The notes under the pieces: model-generated
Seen by the model: the letters and a program-made list of their open reading frames with translations, nothing else
The model's database searches: none
Told to the model about the DNA's origin: nothing
Shown: positions 25,177-33,664 of the stretch, in pieces
Layout: each line of letters begins with the position of its first letter
How positions within the stretch are numbered: position 1 is the stretch's first letter
Made by a program: the position numbers and the translations under genes
Source: Clostridiales bacterium
GTDB taxonomy: Bacteria > Bacillota > Clostridia > Christensenellales > CAG-138
DNA length: 64,000 nucleotides
Direction: 5' to 3'
Assembly (NCBI GenBank): GCA_004558825.1
Contig: SFDB01000003.1
Span: forward strand, 1 to 64,000

Positions 25177-28100
25177 ATGACCGATTTCGTACATCTTCAT
25201 GTTCATACCCAATACAGCCTTTTGGATGGCGCGGCGAGGATAAAGGATCTCGTTGCTCGGGCGAAAGAGCTTGAGATGAGCGCGCTTGCAATAACCGATC
25301 ACGGTGCGATGTATGGCGTAGTCGATTTTTATAAAGAATGCAGGAAAGAGGGGATAAAGCCCATACTGGGAATGGAGGCGTACGTCGCCCCGCACTCCAT
25401 GGAAGACAGAGAGGGAATGCGCGAGTATGCGCATCTGATACTTCTTGCCAAGAACGACAAAGGGTATCATAACCTGATGAAACTCTCGTCTCTCGCGTTT
25501 ACGAAAGGATTTTATTATAAGCCGCGAATAGATTATGATCTGCTGGAACAATACAGCAATGGGCTGATATGTCTTTCGGCATGCATTGCGGGAAGCATAC
25601 CAACGTTATTGCTGAACGACCGCTACGATGAGGCGCGGGCACTGGCAGAGCGCCTGAAACGCGTATTTAAGGACGATTTTTACATAGAGCTTCAAAATCA
25701 CGGCATTGAGGAGCAGCTTATAGTCTTGCCGCGGCTTGCTGAGCTTGCGAAGGAGCTTGATATAAAAACCGTCGCCACAAACGACATACATTATGTAAAA
25801 AAAGAGGATGCGGAAGCGCAGGACATACTTTTGTGCATACAGACGAACAGGTTTGTTGACGAAGAGAACAGAATGAAGATGAGCGTCGACGAATTTTACC
25901 TCAAAAGCGAAAATGAAATGCGCAAGATGCTCTTCAACTATCCCGAAGCTATTGCAAACACGAAAGAGATTGCCGATAAATGCAACGTTGAAATCGAATT
26001 TCATCGGAGGCTTCAGCCAAAATTCAAAACGCCTGACGGCAAGGATAACGAAACGTATTTGAGAGAGCTTTGCTACGAAGGGTTGCGAGAGCTTTACGGG
26101 GACGATTGCGGGAAAGCAAGGGAACGGCTTGAATACGAGCTTTCTGTGATATCGAACATGGGATTTACGGACTATTTCCTCGTAGTATGGGACTTCATAC
26201 GCTATGCGAAGCGCAGCGGAATAGTCACGGGTCCCGGCCGAGGAAGCGGCGCAGGAAGCCTTGTAGCGTATTGCCTGAGAATAACGGGAATAGATCCTCT
26301 CAAATACAACTTGCTGTTTGAGCGCTTCCTGAATCCCGAACGCATATCGATGCCGGATATAGACATAGACTTTTGTTACGAGCGCAGGCAGGAGGTAATC
26401 GATTACGTTACCGAGAAATACGGTGCCGAAAATGTATCACAGATAATAACATTTGGAACGATGGCGGCGAGAGCTGCCGTAAAGGATGTAGGCCGCGTAA
26501 TGCGTATGCCGTATGCCGACGTTGACAGGATAGCTAAGCTTATACCAAATGAGCTTAACATCACGCTTGCGCGTGCGATGGAGCTGTCAAGCGAGCTAAG
26601 GGATTTATATAATACCGACGCAAACGTAAAAAGACTCATAGACCTTTCCTGCAAGCTCGAAGGGCTGCCGCGCCACGCCTCGACGCACGCTTCGGGCGTT
26701 GTGATATCGGAAAAGCCGATAAGCGAGTTTGTGCCGCTCCAAAAAAACGACGAATCCGTAACGACGCAGTTTCCTATGGGTACGCTTGAGGAATTGGGAC
26801 TTTTGAAGGTTGACTTTCTCGGACTGAGGACGCTTACGGTGATACGCGATACGCTCGACTTTATACGCGCCGAGGGCAGGGAAGCGCCGGACATGGAAAA
26901 ACTCGATTTCGCTGACGAGAATATATATGAGATGATCGCTTCGGGAGATACCGATGGCGTATTCCAACTTGAATCTGCGGGAATGAGGCGCTTCCTTATG
27001 CAGCTTCGCCCCGATTGCTTCGAGGACCTTATAGCGGGAATATCGCTCTACAGACCGGGTCCTATGGATCAAATACCGCGCTACATACGCGGAAAGCACG
27101 ATCCGGCGTCAGTAACCTATGAGCATGAGAAGCTGCGGCCTATACTTTCGACGACATACGGCTGTATGGTGTATCAAGAACAGGTTATGCAGATAGTGCG
27201 CGATCTTGCGGGGTATTCACTTGGCAGAAGCGATCTTGTGCGGCGTGCGATGGCTAAGAAAAAGCACGACGTAATGGCAAAGGAGCGCGAATACTTCCTG
27301 CGAGGGATACCTGAGGATGGCGTCGCGGGCGCATTAAAAAACGGCGTAAGCGAGCAGGTAGCGAACAAGATATTCGATGAAATGATGGATTTTGCGTCGT
27401 ACGCATTCAATAAATCTCATGCGGCAGCGTACGCTGTCGTAGCATACAGGACGGCATATTTAAGGCACTATTATCCTGTTGAGTTTATGGCGGCGCTCAT
27501 AAACAGCTTTCTGGGCAGCGCGGACAAGACGAGCCAATACATATTCTGTGCAAAGCAGATGGGCATAAAAGTGCTTCCGCCAGATATTAACGAAAGCTTT
27601 GCAAGGTTTACGGTAGAAAACGGCGCAATAAGATTCGGGCTTGCGGCGATAAGAAACGTAGGCGAAAAAGCCATAAACGAGATGATAGACTACAGGCGGA
27701 GAAACGGACGCTTTACTGACTTTTTTGATTTTGCGAGAAGATGCGCCGGTATAAATAAACGCATGGCGGAATCACTCATAAAAGCGGGCTGCTTTATTTC
27801 GACCGGTGCAAATCGCGCGCAGCTCATGGCCATATACGAGCGCACTATCGACGGCGAAGCGGCGAACAGAAAAAAGCGCGAGACGGGACAGCTTTCATTA
27901 TTCGACATGCAGGGAGCCGAAAATAGTGCGATAGCGCTTGTAGAGCTTCCAAACATGAAAGAGCTTGAGCCGAGGGTTATACTTTCAATGGAGAAAGAAA
28001 CCACAGGATTATACATAAGCGCACACCCTCTTGATGAATTTCATGCGGAAATAGAAGCGCTCGGCATAACGGCGGCACAGTTGAACGAACATGATGAAGC

Positions 28101-28617
28101 GGGCGAGGCAACGGTGCACGACGGTGACTATGTGCGAATTGGCGGTATAATTACCGCTATAAAGAGAAAGCCTACAAAGTCGGGAAATGGAACGATGGGC
28201 TACATTACGCTTGAGGACATGACGGGGAATATCGAGGCTGTGGCGTTTCCAAGCATACTTGACAGGTATTCCACACTGCTTATTCAGGACAATATCGTAT
28301 GTATAGGCGGTAAATTCAATATCCGCGACGGACAGGCCAACAGCATCCTTATAGACAGCGTTGAGCCGCTTGTGAAGCATGGTTTGGGCGAGAAATGCCT
28401 TTATATACGCATAACGGCCAAAAACGCCGATAATCTGCCACATGCAAAGCAGATTTTGGCAAGATTTCCTGGGAATATACCCGTAGTGCTTTACGATGAA
28501 GCTACAAAAAAGAAGCGGCTTGCGCCAAAATCGCTTTACATAAACGCATCTGATGCCTTTATGGACATAATGTGCGAGCTTATGGGAGACGATAACGTGA
28601 AGCTTATGCAAAAATAG
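25177..28617 (+). CDS. dnaE: DNA polymerase III alpha subunit DnaE
   Basis: 1146 residues. Replicative polymerase of the DnaE (not PolC) type. N-terminal PHP domain (FVHLHVHTQYSLLDGA, AITDHGAMYG), palm with GPGRGSGAGSLVAYCL and catalytic PDIDIDF, finger region HASTHASGVVIS, helix-hairpin-helix region near residue 800, and OB-fold YVRIGGIITAIKRKPTKSGN near residue 985. The length is normal. In Firmicutes with PolC, DnaE extends primers on the lagging strand. AAGGAG is ten bases upstream, and it lies 16 bases after whiA. Confidence 0.97.
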   Translation: MTDFVHLHVHTQYSLLDGAARIKDLVARAKELEMSALAITDHGAMYGVVDFYKECRKEGIKPILGMEAYVAPHSMEDREGMREYAHLILLAKNDKGYHNLMKLSSLAFTKGFYYKPRIDYDLLEQYSNGLICLSACIAGSIPTLLLNDRYDEARALAERLKRVFKDDFYIELQNHGIEEQLIVLPRLAELAKELDIKTVATNDIHYVKKEDAEAQDILLCIQTNRFVDEENRMKMSVDEFYLKSENEMRKMLFNYPEAIANTKEIADKCNVEIEFHRRLQPKFKTPDGKDNETYLRELCYEGLRELYGDDCGKARERLEYELSVISNMGFTDYFLVVWDFIRYAKRSGIVTGPGRGSGAGSLVAYCLRITGIDPLKYNLLFERFLNPERISMPDIDIDFCYERRQEVIDYVTEKYGAENVSQIITFGTMAARAAVKDVGRVMRMPYADVDRIAKLIPNELNITLARAMELSSELRDLYNTDANVKRLIDLSCKLEGLPRHASTHASGVVISEKPISEFVPLQKNDESVTTQFPMGTLEELGLLKVDFLGLRTLTVIRDTLDFIRAEGREAPDMEKLDFADENIYEMIASGDTDGVFQLESAGMRRFLMQLRPDCFEDLIAGISLYRPGPMDQIPRYIRGKHDPASVTYEHEKLRPILSTTYGCMVYQEQVMQIVRDLAGYSLGRSDLVRRAMAKKKHDVMAKEREYFLRGIPEDGVAGALKNGVSEQVANKIFDEMMDFASYAFNKSHAAAYAVVAYRTAYLRHYYPVEFMAALINSFLGSADKTSQYIFCAKQMGIKVLPPDINESFARFTVENGAIRFGLAAIRNVGEKAINEMIDYRRRNGRFTDFFDFARRCAGINKRMAESLIKAGCFISTGANRAQLMAIYERTIDGEAANRKKRETGQLSLFDMQGAENSAIALVELPNMKELEPRVILSMEKETTGLYISAHPLDEFHAEIEALGITAAQLNEHDEAGEATVHDGDYVRIGGIITAIKRKPTKSGNGTMGYITLEDMTGNIEAVAFPSILDRYSTLLIQDNIVCIGGKFNIRDGQANSILIDSVEPLVKHGLGEKCLYIRITAKNADNLPHAKQILARFPGNIPVVLYDEATKKKRLAPKSLYINASDAFMDIMCELMGDDNVKLMQK

Positions 28618-28631
28618 CCGCGGCGAATTTG

Positions 28632-28640
28632 TGGTATAAT
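28632..28640 (+). promoter_or_regulatory. Extended -10 promoter of pfkA
   Basis: TGGTATAAT (TG-n-TATAAT) 30 bases before the pfkA start, in the 53-base gap after dnaE. No convincing -35 was found. Confidence 0.55.
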
Positions 28641-28670
28641 ATAAAGAATTATTTTTTGAGGTAATAAAAC

Positions 28671-29636
28671 ATGAAAAGGATAGGGGTGCTCACAAGCGGC
28701 GGCGATACGCCCGGCATGAACAGCGCTATAAGGGCAGTGTTCAAGGAGGGCGTTGCCCGAGGCCACACTGTTATGGGGATATACCATGGCTTTAGGGGTC
28801 TTATAGAAGGCCGCGTAGAGCAGCTTCGGCACGAAAACGTTGAAAATATAATGCACAAAGGCGGCACAGTGCTGAGAACGGCAAGAAGCGCGGAGTTCAT
28901 GACCGATGAAGGACTGAAAAAAGCCATAAATGTTGCGCGTGCATATAGCCTTGACGCGATAATAATAATCGGCGGCGATGGAAGTTACAGGGGTGCAAAA
29001 GTGCTTTTTGAACACGGAATTAATACCATCGGCATACCCGGAACGATTGACAATGACATGGGATACACCGATTTCACGATAGGCTTTGACACGGCTGTAA
29101 ATACGCTTACGACCGAGATATATAAAATAAGAGATACTATGCGCGCGCACGATCGCGTGGGCGTGATAGAGGTTATGGGCAGAAGCTGTGGAGACATAGC
29201 ACTCTGGGCGGGCGTAGCGGGCGGAGCGGATATAATACTTGTTCCGGAATATCCGATGCCATGGGACGAGGCCGCAAGACGTTTGCAGGATAATAAGCTG
29301 CGCGGAAAGCTTACGTCGATTGTGATGATTGCGGAGGGTGCAGGTAAGGCGGAGGACTTTGCCCAATATGTCAGAACGCATACAAACGTAGAGATAAAGG
29401 CAATTGTTCCGGGTTACATACAGCGCGGAGGAAATCCATCGGCATTTGACCGCGTGCTTGCTTCGAGGCTTGGACAAAGGGCAGTGGAGCTTGTGCACGA
29501 GAATAAATGCGGGCGCGCAGTCGGTATACACCGCAACAGAATAATCGATGTGCCGCTTGATGAATCGATAGCACTTGCCGACGAGTTTGACAAGAAGCTT
29601 TATGATTTTAACAACGATGTTTTGTCGAGATTTTGA
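28671..29636 (+). CDS. pfkA: ATP-dependent 6-phosphofructokinase
   Basis: 321 residues. Phosphorylates fructose 6-phosphate in glycolysis. Visible: GVLTSGGDTPGMNSAIRA, GGDGSYRGA (glycine in the position that favours ATP over pyrophosphate), catalytic PGTIDNDMGYTDFTIGFDTA, MGRSCGDIALWAGVA, and GYIQRGGNPSAFDRVLASRLG. The length is that of bacterial PfkA. GAGG lies nine bases before the ATG. Its stop codon is three bases before the start of the methyltransferase gene. Confidence 0.97.
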   Translation: MKRIGVLTSGGDTPGMNSAIRAVFKEGVARGHTVMGIYHGFRGLIEGRVEQLRHENVENIMHKGGTVLRTARSAEFMTDEGLKKAINVARAYSLDAIIIIGGDGSYRGAKVLFEHGINTIGIPGTIDNDMGYTDFTIGFDTAVNTLTTEIYKIRDTMRAHDRVGVIEVMGRSCGDIALWAGVAGGADIILVPEYPMPWDEAARRLQDNKLRGKLTSIVMIAEGAGKAEDFAQYVRTHTNVEIKAIVPGYIQRGGNPSAFDRVLASRLGQRAVELVHENKCGRAVGIHRNRIIDVPLDESIALADEFDKKLYDFNNDVLSRF

Positions 29637-29638
29637 TT

Positions 29639-31015
29639 ATGAACAAAGTCATACCTGTTAAAAAGAACGACGATATAGAGCTTTACATCGACGCGTTTGG
29701 TTCGGAAGGACAGGGCGTGGGCAGATATAAGGGGTTTATCGTTTTTGTCGCCGGAGCCATCGATGGCGAGGTGGTAAAAGCACACATAATAAAGACAACG
29801 AAGAATTATGCTATAGGTAAACTCATTGGGGTTGTGTCTCCGAGTGAACATAGAATAGCACCCGAATGCGAATATGCCCGGCTTTGCGGCGGGTGTTCGC
29901 TTCAGCATGTGGATTATGAACACCAGCTTGATATAAAGCGCCGACATGTCGCGGACGCGTTTGAGCGTATAGGCGGTTTTAAGGGCGTCGAAATCGGTAT
30001 GACGATAGCTTCGCCGGATATTAGGCGGTATCGCAACAAGGCAAGCTTTCCCGCAGCGCAGGTTGACGGCAGGATACAGCTCGGCCTTTATGCATTTAAC
30101 AGCCATAGGCTTATACCGATAAACGACTGCATGATACAGCACAGCTCGGCTATTGCGGTTAAGAATGCCGTGGAACGATGGGCGAATGAATATGGCGTAA
30201 CGGCATTCGATGAAACAAAGAAAAGCGGCGAGCTTCGCCATGTTATGGTGCGCGTATCCACGGCGGGCGACGTTATGGCGGCGATCGTAACGCGCGGAAA
30301 GCTTAATCGCAAGGAGGAGCTGATTGCGCTGCTTACGGAAAATGTTGCGGGCATTAAATCGATAATACACAATATAAATTGCCGCGATACGAATGTTATA
30401 CTCGGCAACGACTATGAAACGATATGGGGGAGCGATACGATACCTGAAACAATATGCGGCAAAACATTCAATGTAAGCGCGGCATCTTTTTTGCAGGTAA
30501 ATCCGAAACAGACCGAGAAGCTGTACACGTTAGCACTCGAAAAGGCGAATATATCAGATGCTGATACTGTTGCCGACGTGTATTGCGGCATAGGAACGAT
30601 ATCACTAATGGCCGCTGACAAGGCGAAGCGCGTAATCGGCATAGAAGAAATTGAGCGTGCGATAATCGATGCAAGGGCAAATGCGTTTGCGAACGGTGTG
30701 GAAAATGCGGAATTCATATGCGCGAAGGCGGAGGAAGCGCTGCCGAAACTTGTGGATGGCGGTCTTGCGCCTGACTGTGTTATACTCGATCCGCCACGAA
30801 AAGGCTGCGATGAAGCGGTGCTTGATGCTATTGTGAAGAGCGGCGTTCGGCGCGTGTGCTATGTTTCCTGCAATCCGTCGACGTTAGCACGCGATTGCAG
30901 ACTGCTTTGCGATGCAGGCTTTGAGCTTATAAGTGTCGATCCGATAGACATGTTTCCATGGACAAACCATGTGGAGACGGTAGTATTGATGACAAAAATG
31001 GATAAAATCAAATGA
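29639..31015 (+). CDS. rlmD: 23S rRNA (uracil-C5)-methyltransferase RlmD-type
   Basis: 458 residues. N-terminal TRAM RNA-binding domain (residues about 5-60), iron-sulfur ligands CEYARLCGGCSLQHVDYEHQ, then the SAM-dependent domain: VADVYCGIGTISLMAA, VILDPPRKGCDEAV, and catalytic cysteine region VCYVSCNPSTLARDC. It methylates U1939 (or U747) of 23S rRNA; which one cannot be told by eye. The ATG at 29639 directly follows pfkA. The 3' end overlaps the following SDR gene by four bases. Confidence 0.93.
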   Translation: MNKVIPVKKNDDIELYIDAFGSEGQGVGRYKGFIVFVAGAIDGEVVKAHIIKTTKNYAIGKLIGVVSPSEHRIAPECEYARLCGGCSLQHVDYEHQLDIKRRHVADAFERIGGFKGVEIGMTIASPDIRRYRNKASFPAAQVDGRIQLGLYAFNSHRLIPINDCMIQHSSAIAVKNAVERWANEYGVTAFDETKKSGELRHVMVRVSTAGDVMAAIVTRGKLNRKEELIALLTENVAGIKSIIHNINCRDTNVILGNDYETIWGSDTIPETICGKTFNVSAASFLQVNPKQTEKLYTLALEKANISDADTVADVYCGIGTISLMAADKAKRVIGIEEIERAIIDARANAFANGVENAEFICAKAEEALPKLVDGGLAPDCVILDPPRKGCDEAVLDAIVKSGVRRVCYVSCNPSTLARDCRLLCDAGFELISVDPIDMFPWTNHVETVVLMTKMDKIK

Positions 31016-31803
31016 AAGACATACTTGTAACCGGTGCATACGGAGGAATGGGGAGGGCGGCTGTTCAGGCTCTCCGAAAATGCGGATTCCGTGTGTTCGC
31101 TCTTGACCGAAAGGTCGGGGAAACCGTAGAAAATATCATACCTGTCGAAGCGGATATCACTTCCGAGGAGAGTGTGATTTCTGCATTGAAAACTGTGCGT
31201 ACATATACCGATTCTCTCTATGCCGTCGTGCATTTCGCCGGGATTTATATGCTCGATTCTCTGGTCGAGATGAACAGTGTCAGCTTCCGCCGTATTTTTG
31301 ACGTGAATCTGTATGGAGCGTTTCTGGTGAACAAGACTTTTCTGCCGCTTCTCGGAGAGGGCAGCCGCATTCTCATCACCACAAGTGAGCTGGCGCCGCT
31401 GGATCCGCTTCCGTTCACAGGGATTTACGCCGTCACAAAAGGTGCGCTTGACAAATACGCCTATTCGCTGCGCATGGAACTGCAGCTTCTGGGAATTTCG
31501 GTTTCGGTTCTTCGCGCCGGTGCAGTCGATACGGGAATGCTCGGCGTTTCAACCGATGCGCTTGATCGCTTCTGTGAAAAGACCGAATTGTATATCTGCA
31601 ACGCAGATCGGTTCAAGAAAATCGTAAGCCGTGTGGAAGCAAGATGTATCCCGCCTGAAAAGATTGCCGAAAAAGTCGCGCAGATTCTAAAAAAACGCAG
31701 GCCGGCATTTGCGTACAGTATCAACCGCAACCCTCTCCTGCTCCTCTTAGATTTTCTGCCGAAGCGGATTCAGCTATGGGCGATTCGGACGGTGCTGAGG
31801 TAA
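31012..31803 (+). CDS. Short-chain dehydrogenase/reductase (SDR) family protein
   Basis: 263 residues. Classical SDR: nucleotide loop VTGAYGGMGRAA, acidic stretch ALDRK, DxT as EADITSE, the HFAGIY strand in place of NNAG, active-site serine in ILITTSELAPLD and YxxxK as YAVTKGALDKYAYSLRMEL. The substrate is unknown. The start ATGA overlaps the rlmD stop, but isoleucine is mostly ATT/ATC (ATA only about twice), unlike the ATA-rich neighbours, and leucine CTG/CTC is more common. This suggests the gene was acquired and joined to the operon end. Confidence 0.88.
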   Translation: MKDILVTGAYGGMGRAAVQALRKCGFRVFALDRKVGETVENIIPVEADITSEESVISALKTVRTYTDSLYAVVHFAGIYMLDSLVEMNSVSFRRIFDVNLYGAFLVNKTFLPLLGEGSRILITTSELAPLDPLPFTGIYAVTKGALDKYAYSLRMELQLLGISVSVLRAGAVDTGMLGVSTDALDRFCEKTELYICNADRFKKIVSRVEARCIPPEKIAEKVAQILKKRRPAFAYSINRNPLLLLLDFLPKRIQLWAIRTVLR

Positions 31804-31834
31804 TCTTGCCGAAATCCGCGTAGGAGAGGATGTT

Positions 31835-32095
31835 TGACGAAGCCTAAAAAACCGTCTTGATTGTGAATCTGCCGAGTACATTTATTGACGAAATCAAGGA
31901 CGGCTGAAACACTTCTGCGGACGACGAGGTAAACATAAAACACCACCATCTTGTTATCCATAAGCACACGTACGGAAAGGTGACCTTGCTACTCTCGAAG
32001 CCGTATCTGAAGAGAGTTGATATAAGCCAATACATAGGCAGCAGGGTTATAATACACCGCAAGGTTTACACTCCATGGTGTCGCCGAGCACAGTA
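31835..32095 (+). pseudogene. Degenerate reading frame of unknown origin
   Basis: One frame reads MFDEA, stop, KTVLIVNLPSTFIDEIKDG, stop, then NTSADDEVNIKHHHLVIHK and KVTLLLSKPYLKRVDISQYI through to a final stop near 32093. Two in-frame stops in 87 codons with otherwise protein-like composition suggest a decayed gene. I do not recognise the family. It follows the SDR gene directly and belongs to the anomalous 31-33.6 kb patch. Confidence 0.35.
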
Positions 32096-32125
32096 ACGAT
32101 AGGACATCTCAATTGAATACAGCGA

Positions 32126-32172
32126 ACAAGGGCTTCCGAAGTCAGCATTTGACCTCGAAAGCCCTTGTTTTA
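32126..32172 (+). terminator. Imperfect long hairpin, probable terminator
   Basis: AAGGGCTTCCGAAGTC pairs with GACCTCGAAAGCCCTT with two mismatches around a short loop, followed by a T-rich TTGTTTTATG. It may be the terminator of the rlmD-SDR transcription unit. Confidence 0.55.
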
Positions 32173-32292
32173 TGCTTTTTCATCGGTTTTTGCCCCGGAG
32201 TAGGCTTTTTTATTGTATCAAAATCGGTAGGAACATTGACCCGTCGGAGGGATACAGGATATTCATCGAAAATATGCTGGATGAGGTGGAAT

Positions 32293-32329
32293 AAAACAAC
32301 AACCGGGGTGAAATATCACCGGACGGTTG
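32293..32329 (-). terminator. Terminator of the zinc-ribbon protein gene
   Basis: CAACCG...GGTGA / TCACC...CGGTTG stem-loop (32299-32328). On the minus strand it is followed by TTGTTTTATT. It begins four bases past the stop codon. Confidence 0.7.
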
Positions 32330-32332
32330 CCT

Positions 32333-32926
32333 TTATCCCACAGGCGTACCGCAATTACGGCAGAATTTATCGCCTTTTGTCAGCTCGTTTCCGCATTCTG
32401 TACAGTATTTTTGCACCTTTGATTCCGAAGCGTTGGCATCTTCTATGACAAAAATATAAAGAATCCCGCCCGGCAGATCCATTGCCTGCTGTTTTGCGTA
32501 GACACTAAACGTCTCGCCATATCCGACGGTTATGATCGATTCCGTTTCCTCTGTTACGATCATGTTGCCTTCATAATAACTATTCTGGTACAGAATTGCG
32601 ATTACCGCGGAATCCTCATTCAGTTCCTGCACTTTCAGCAGTCTTTCTGAGGTTTTCGCCGGTTTGTTTGTCAAAGGTTTTTTGCTTACCGGCTTCGAGA
32701 AGTCAAGTTTTCCGGGAAGAACAGTAAAACTATAGCCTTTATCTAAGATGATATCTCCTTCGTGTACCGTAAAACCCGGTCCATATGTTTTTTCGTTGTC
32801 AGAGCCAATCCTGACCAATTTCATCTCATAGTTTGAACTCATAATAGCCTCCATAAATACTGCTGTAAGTATACCGATAATAACGACAATTAATATACCT
32901 AAAAGTATCCATTTAGATTTTTTCAG
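32333..32926 (-). CDS. Membrane-anchored zinc-ribbon protein, probable CTG start
   Basis: Predicted 197 residues. The C-terminus is a double-CxxC zinc ribbon (YCTECGNELTKGDKFCRNCG), and the middle is beta-rich with a KPVSKKPLTNKPAKTSE linker. The frame stays open upstream of the first ATGs (32854, 32842) and encodes LKKSKWILLGILIVVIIGIL, a clear membrane anchor with positive N-terminus. In that upstream part there is no ATG, GTG or TTG before the in-frame stop. CTG at 32924-32926 follows GAGG by eight bases, so CTG is the likely start. A soluble short form from ATG 32842 (GGAGG seven bases before) is the alternative. The function is unknown. Confidence 0.65.
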   Translation of the reverse strand: MKKSKWILLGILIVVIIGILTAVFMEAIMSSNYEMKLVRIGSDNEKTYGPGFTVHEGDIILDKGYSFTVLPGKLDFSKPVSKKPLTNKPAKTSERLLKVQELNEDSAVIAILYQNSYYEGNMIVTEETESIITVGYGETFSVYAKQQAMDLPGGILYIFVIEDANASESKVQKYCTECGNELTKGDKFCRNCGTPVG

Positions 32927-32962
32927 CGTATATTCCTCGCAAACACAGTTTTTTTGATATAG

Positions 32963-32991
32963 GTTTTAACATAACAAAGTACGGCTGTCAA
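32963..32991 (-). promoter_or_regulatory. Promoter of the zinc-ribbon protein gene
   Basis: Minus strand TTGACA (32986-32991), 17 bases, TAAAAC (32963-32968) preceded by TG-T (extended -10). It lies about 37 bases upstream of the CTG start, which supports a transcript that includes the membrane-anchor codons. Confidence 0.65.
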
Positions 32992-33130
32992 TAGAAAGTG
33001 TCGTAAATCGATACAGTCACCGGGTGGACCTCAGCCAGATAATTAAAACGGCAGGCTCATTTGCGCGGCAATTTGAAAGAAAAGTGTGAAAAATGATACA
33101 ATGATATTGCAACAAAAGGAGGCGTTTTAT

Positions 33131-33358
33131 ATGAACTGTCGTTATAGCCAATCGCTGTAAGTTTGACCTGAAGCTCAGCTATATGGTGATAAGGGGCGAT
33201 GAGACAAAGAGGGTATATCTTGATGAGCTTGCCGTGCTCATCATATAGAGTACAGCCGTCTCAATGACCTGCTGTCTTATGGCCGAGCTTACCGCGAGAA
33301 AATAAAGGTCATATTCTGCGACAGCAAGCGCACCCCCTGCGCCGAGCTAATGCCGTAT
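33131..33358 (+). pseudogene. Remnant of type II CRISPR-associated cas1 (N-terminal third)
   Basis: GGAGG precedes ATG at 33131. From 33138 a frame reads VVIANRCKFDLKL, SYMVIRGDETKRVYLDELAVLII, a TAG stop (33246-33248), then STAVSMTCCLMAELTAR; after a frame shift near 33299 it continues KIKVIFCDSKRTPCAELMPY up to 33358. This is the N-terminus of type II Cas1 (family pattern VVIxxRxKLDLKLxY, STAxSLT, KVKVIFCDxKRNPxxEL). Codons for the start, one stop and one frameshift are damaged, and the rest of cas1 and cas2 is deleted. The sequence runs straight into CRISPR repeat sequence. Confidence 0.8.
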
Positions 33359-33485
33359 GTAAATCTATGGCGTAACTAAACCCTGACTGCCGCTATTATG
33401 CGCGTCAACAGTTTGGGAGTAGTGTAAATCTATGGGGTAACTAAACATAGCACAGTGACTTGGCAGCACTACGGGGCTCGGGAGT
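33358..33485 (+). CRISPR. Degenerate CRISPR array fragment, three repeats, two spacers
   Basis: A full 36-bp repeat (33411-33446) begins GTTTGGGAGTAGTG and ends TAACTAAAC. Upstream a truncated repeat keeps its 3' 24 bases (33358-33381) with one mismatch in the shared part. The 29-bp spacer 33382-33410 lies between. A second 29-bp interval (33447-33475) is followed exactly by GCTCGGGAGT (33476-33485), which matches 8 of the first 10 repeat bases. The 36-bp GTTT...AAAC repeat with about 30-bp spacers is the type II pattern, agreeing with the cas1 remnant it abuts. Confidence 0.78.
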
Positions 33486-33600
33486 GTTATCACTGTTAAT
33501 CTTAAAATGAAGTCAAAATAAGATATGCAATTTATCTCCGCATACATGTACACATTATGCCTAAAATAATTACTATCCGCTGTACAAAGACAAAAGGCAG

Positions 33601-33609
33601 TGATATAAT
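33601..33609 (+). promoter_or_regulatory. Extended -10 promoter of the yebC gene
   Basis: TGATATAAT 56 bases before the start, with TGTACA (33581-33586) as a weak -35 at 17-base spacing. Confidence 0.5.
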
Positions 33610-33664
33610 AACTTGAGTTTTACAGATAGCGTACGCTGCTGTTTTGATACATAGGAGGTAGACT

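Noticed and set aside
32113..32448. Open frame of 111 codons on the plus strand
   Set aside because: It runs through two hairpins and the 3' end of the minus-strand zinc-ribbon gene, has no ribosome site, and its composition is not protein-like.
33490..33535. tracrRNA-like words AAGTCAAAATAAG and TTTATC downstream of the CRISPR fragment
   Set aside because: They resemble the lower-stem segment of type II tracrRNAs, but I could not find an anti-repeat complementary to the 36-bp repeat beside them. Too little to call.
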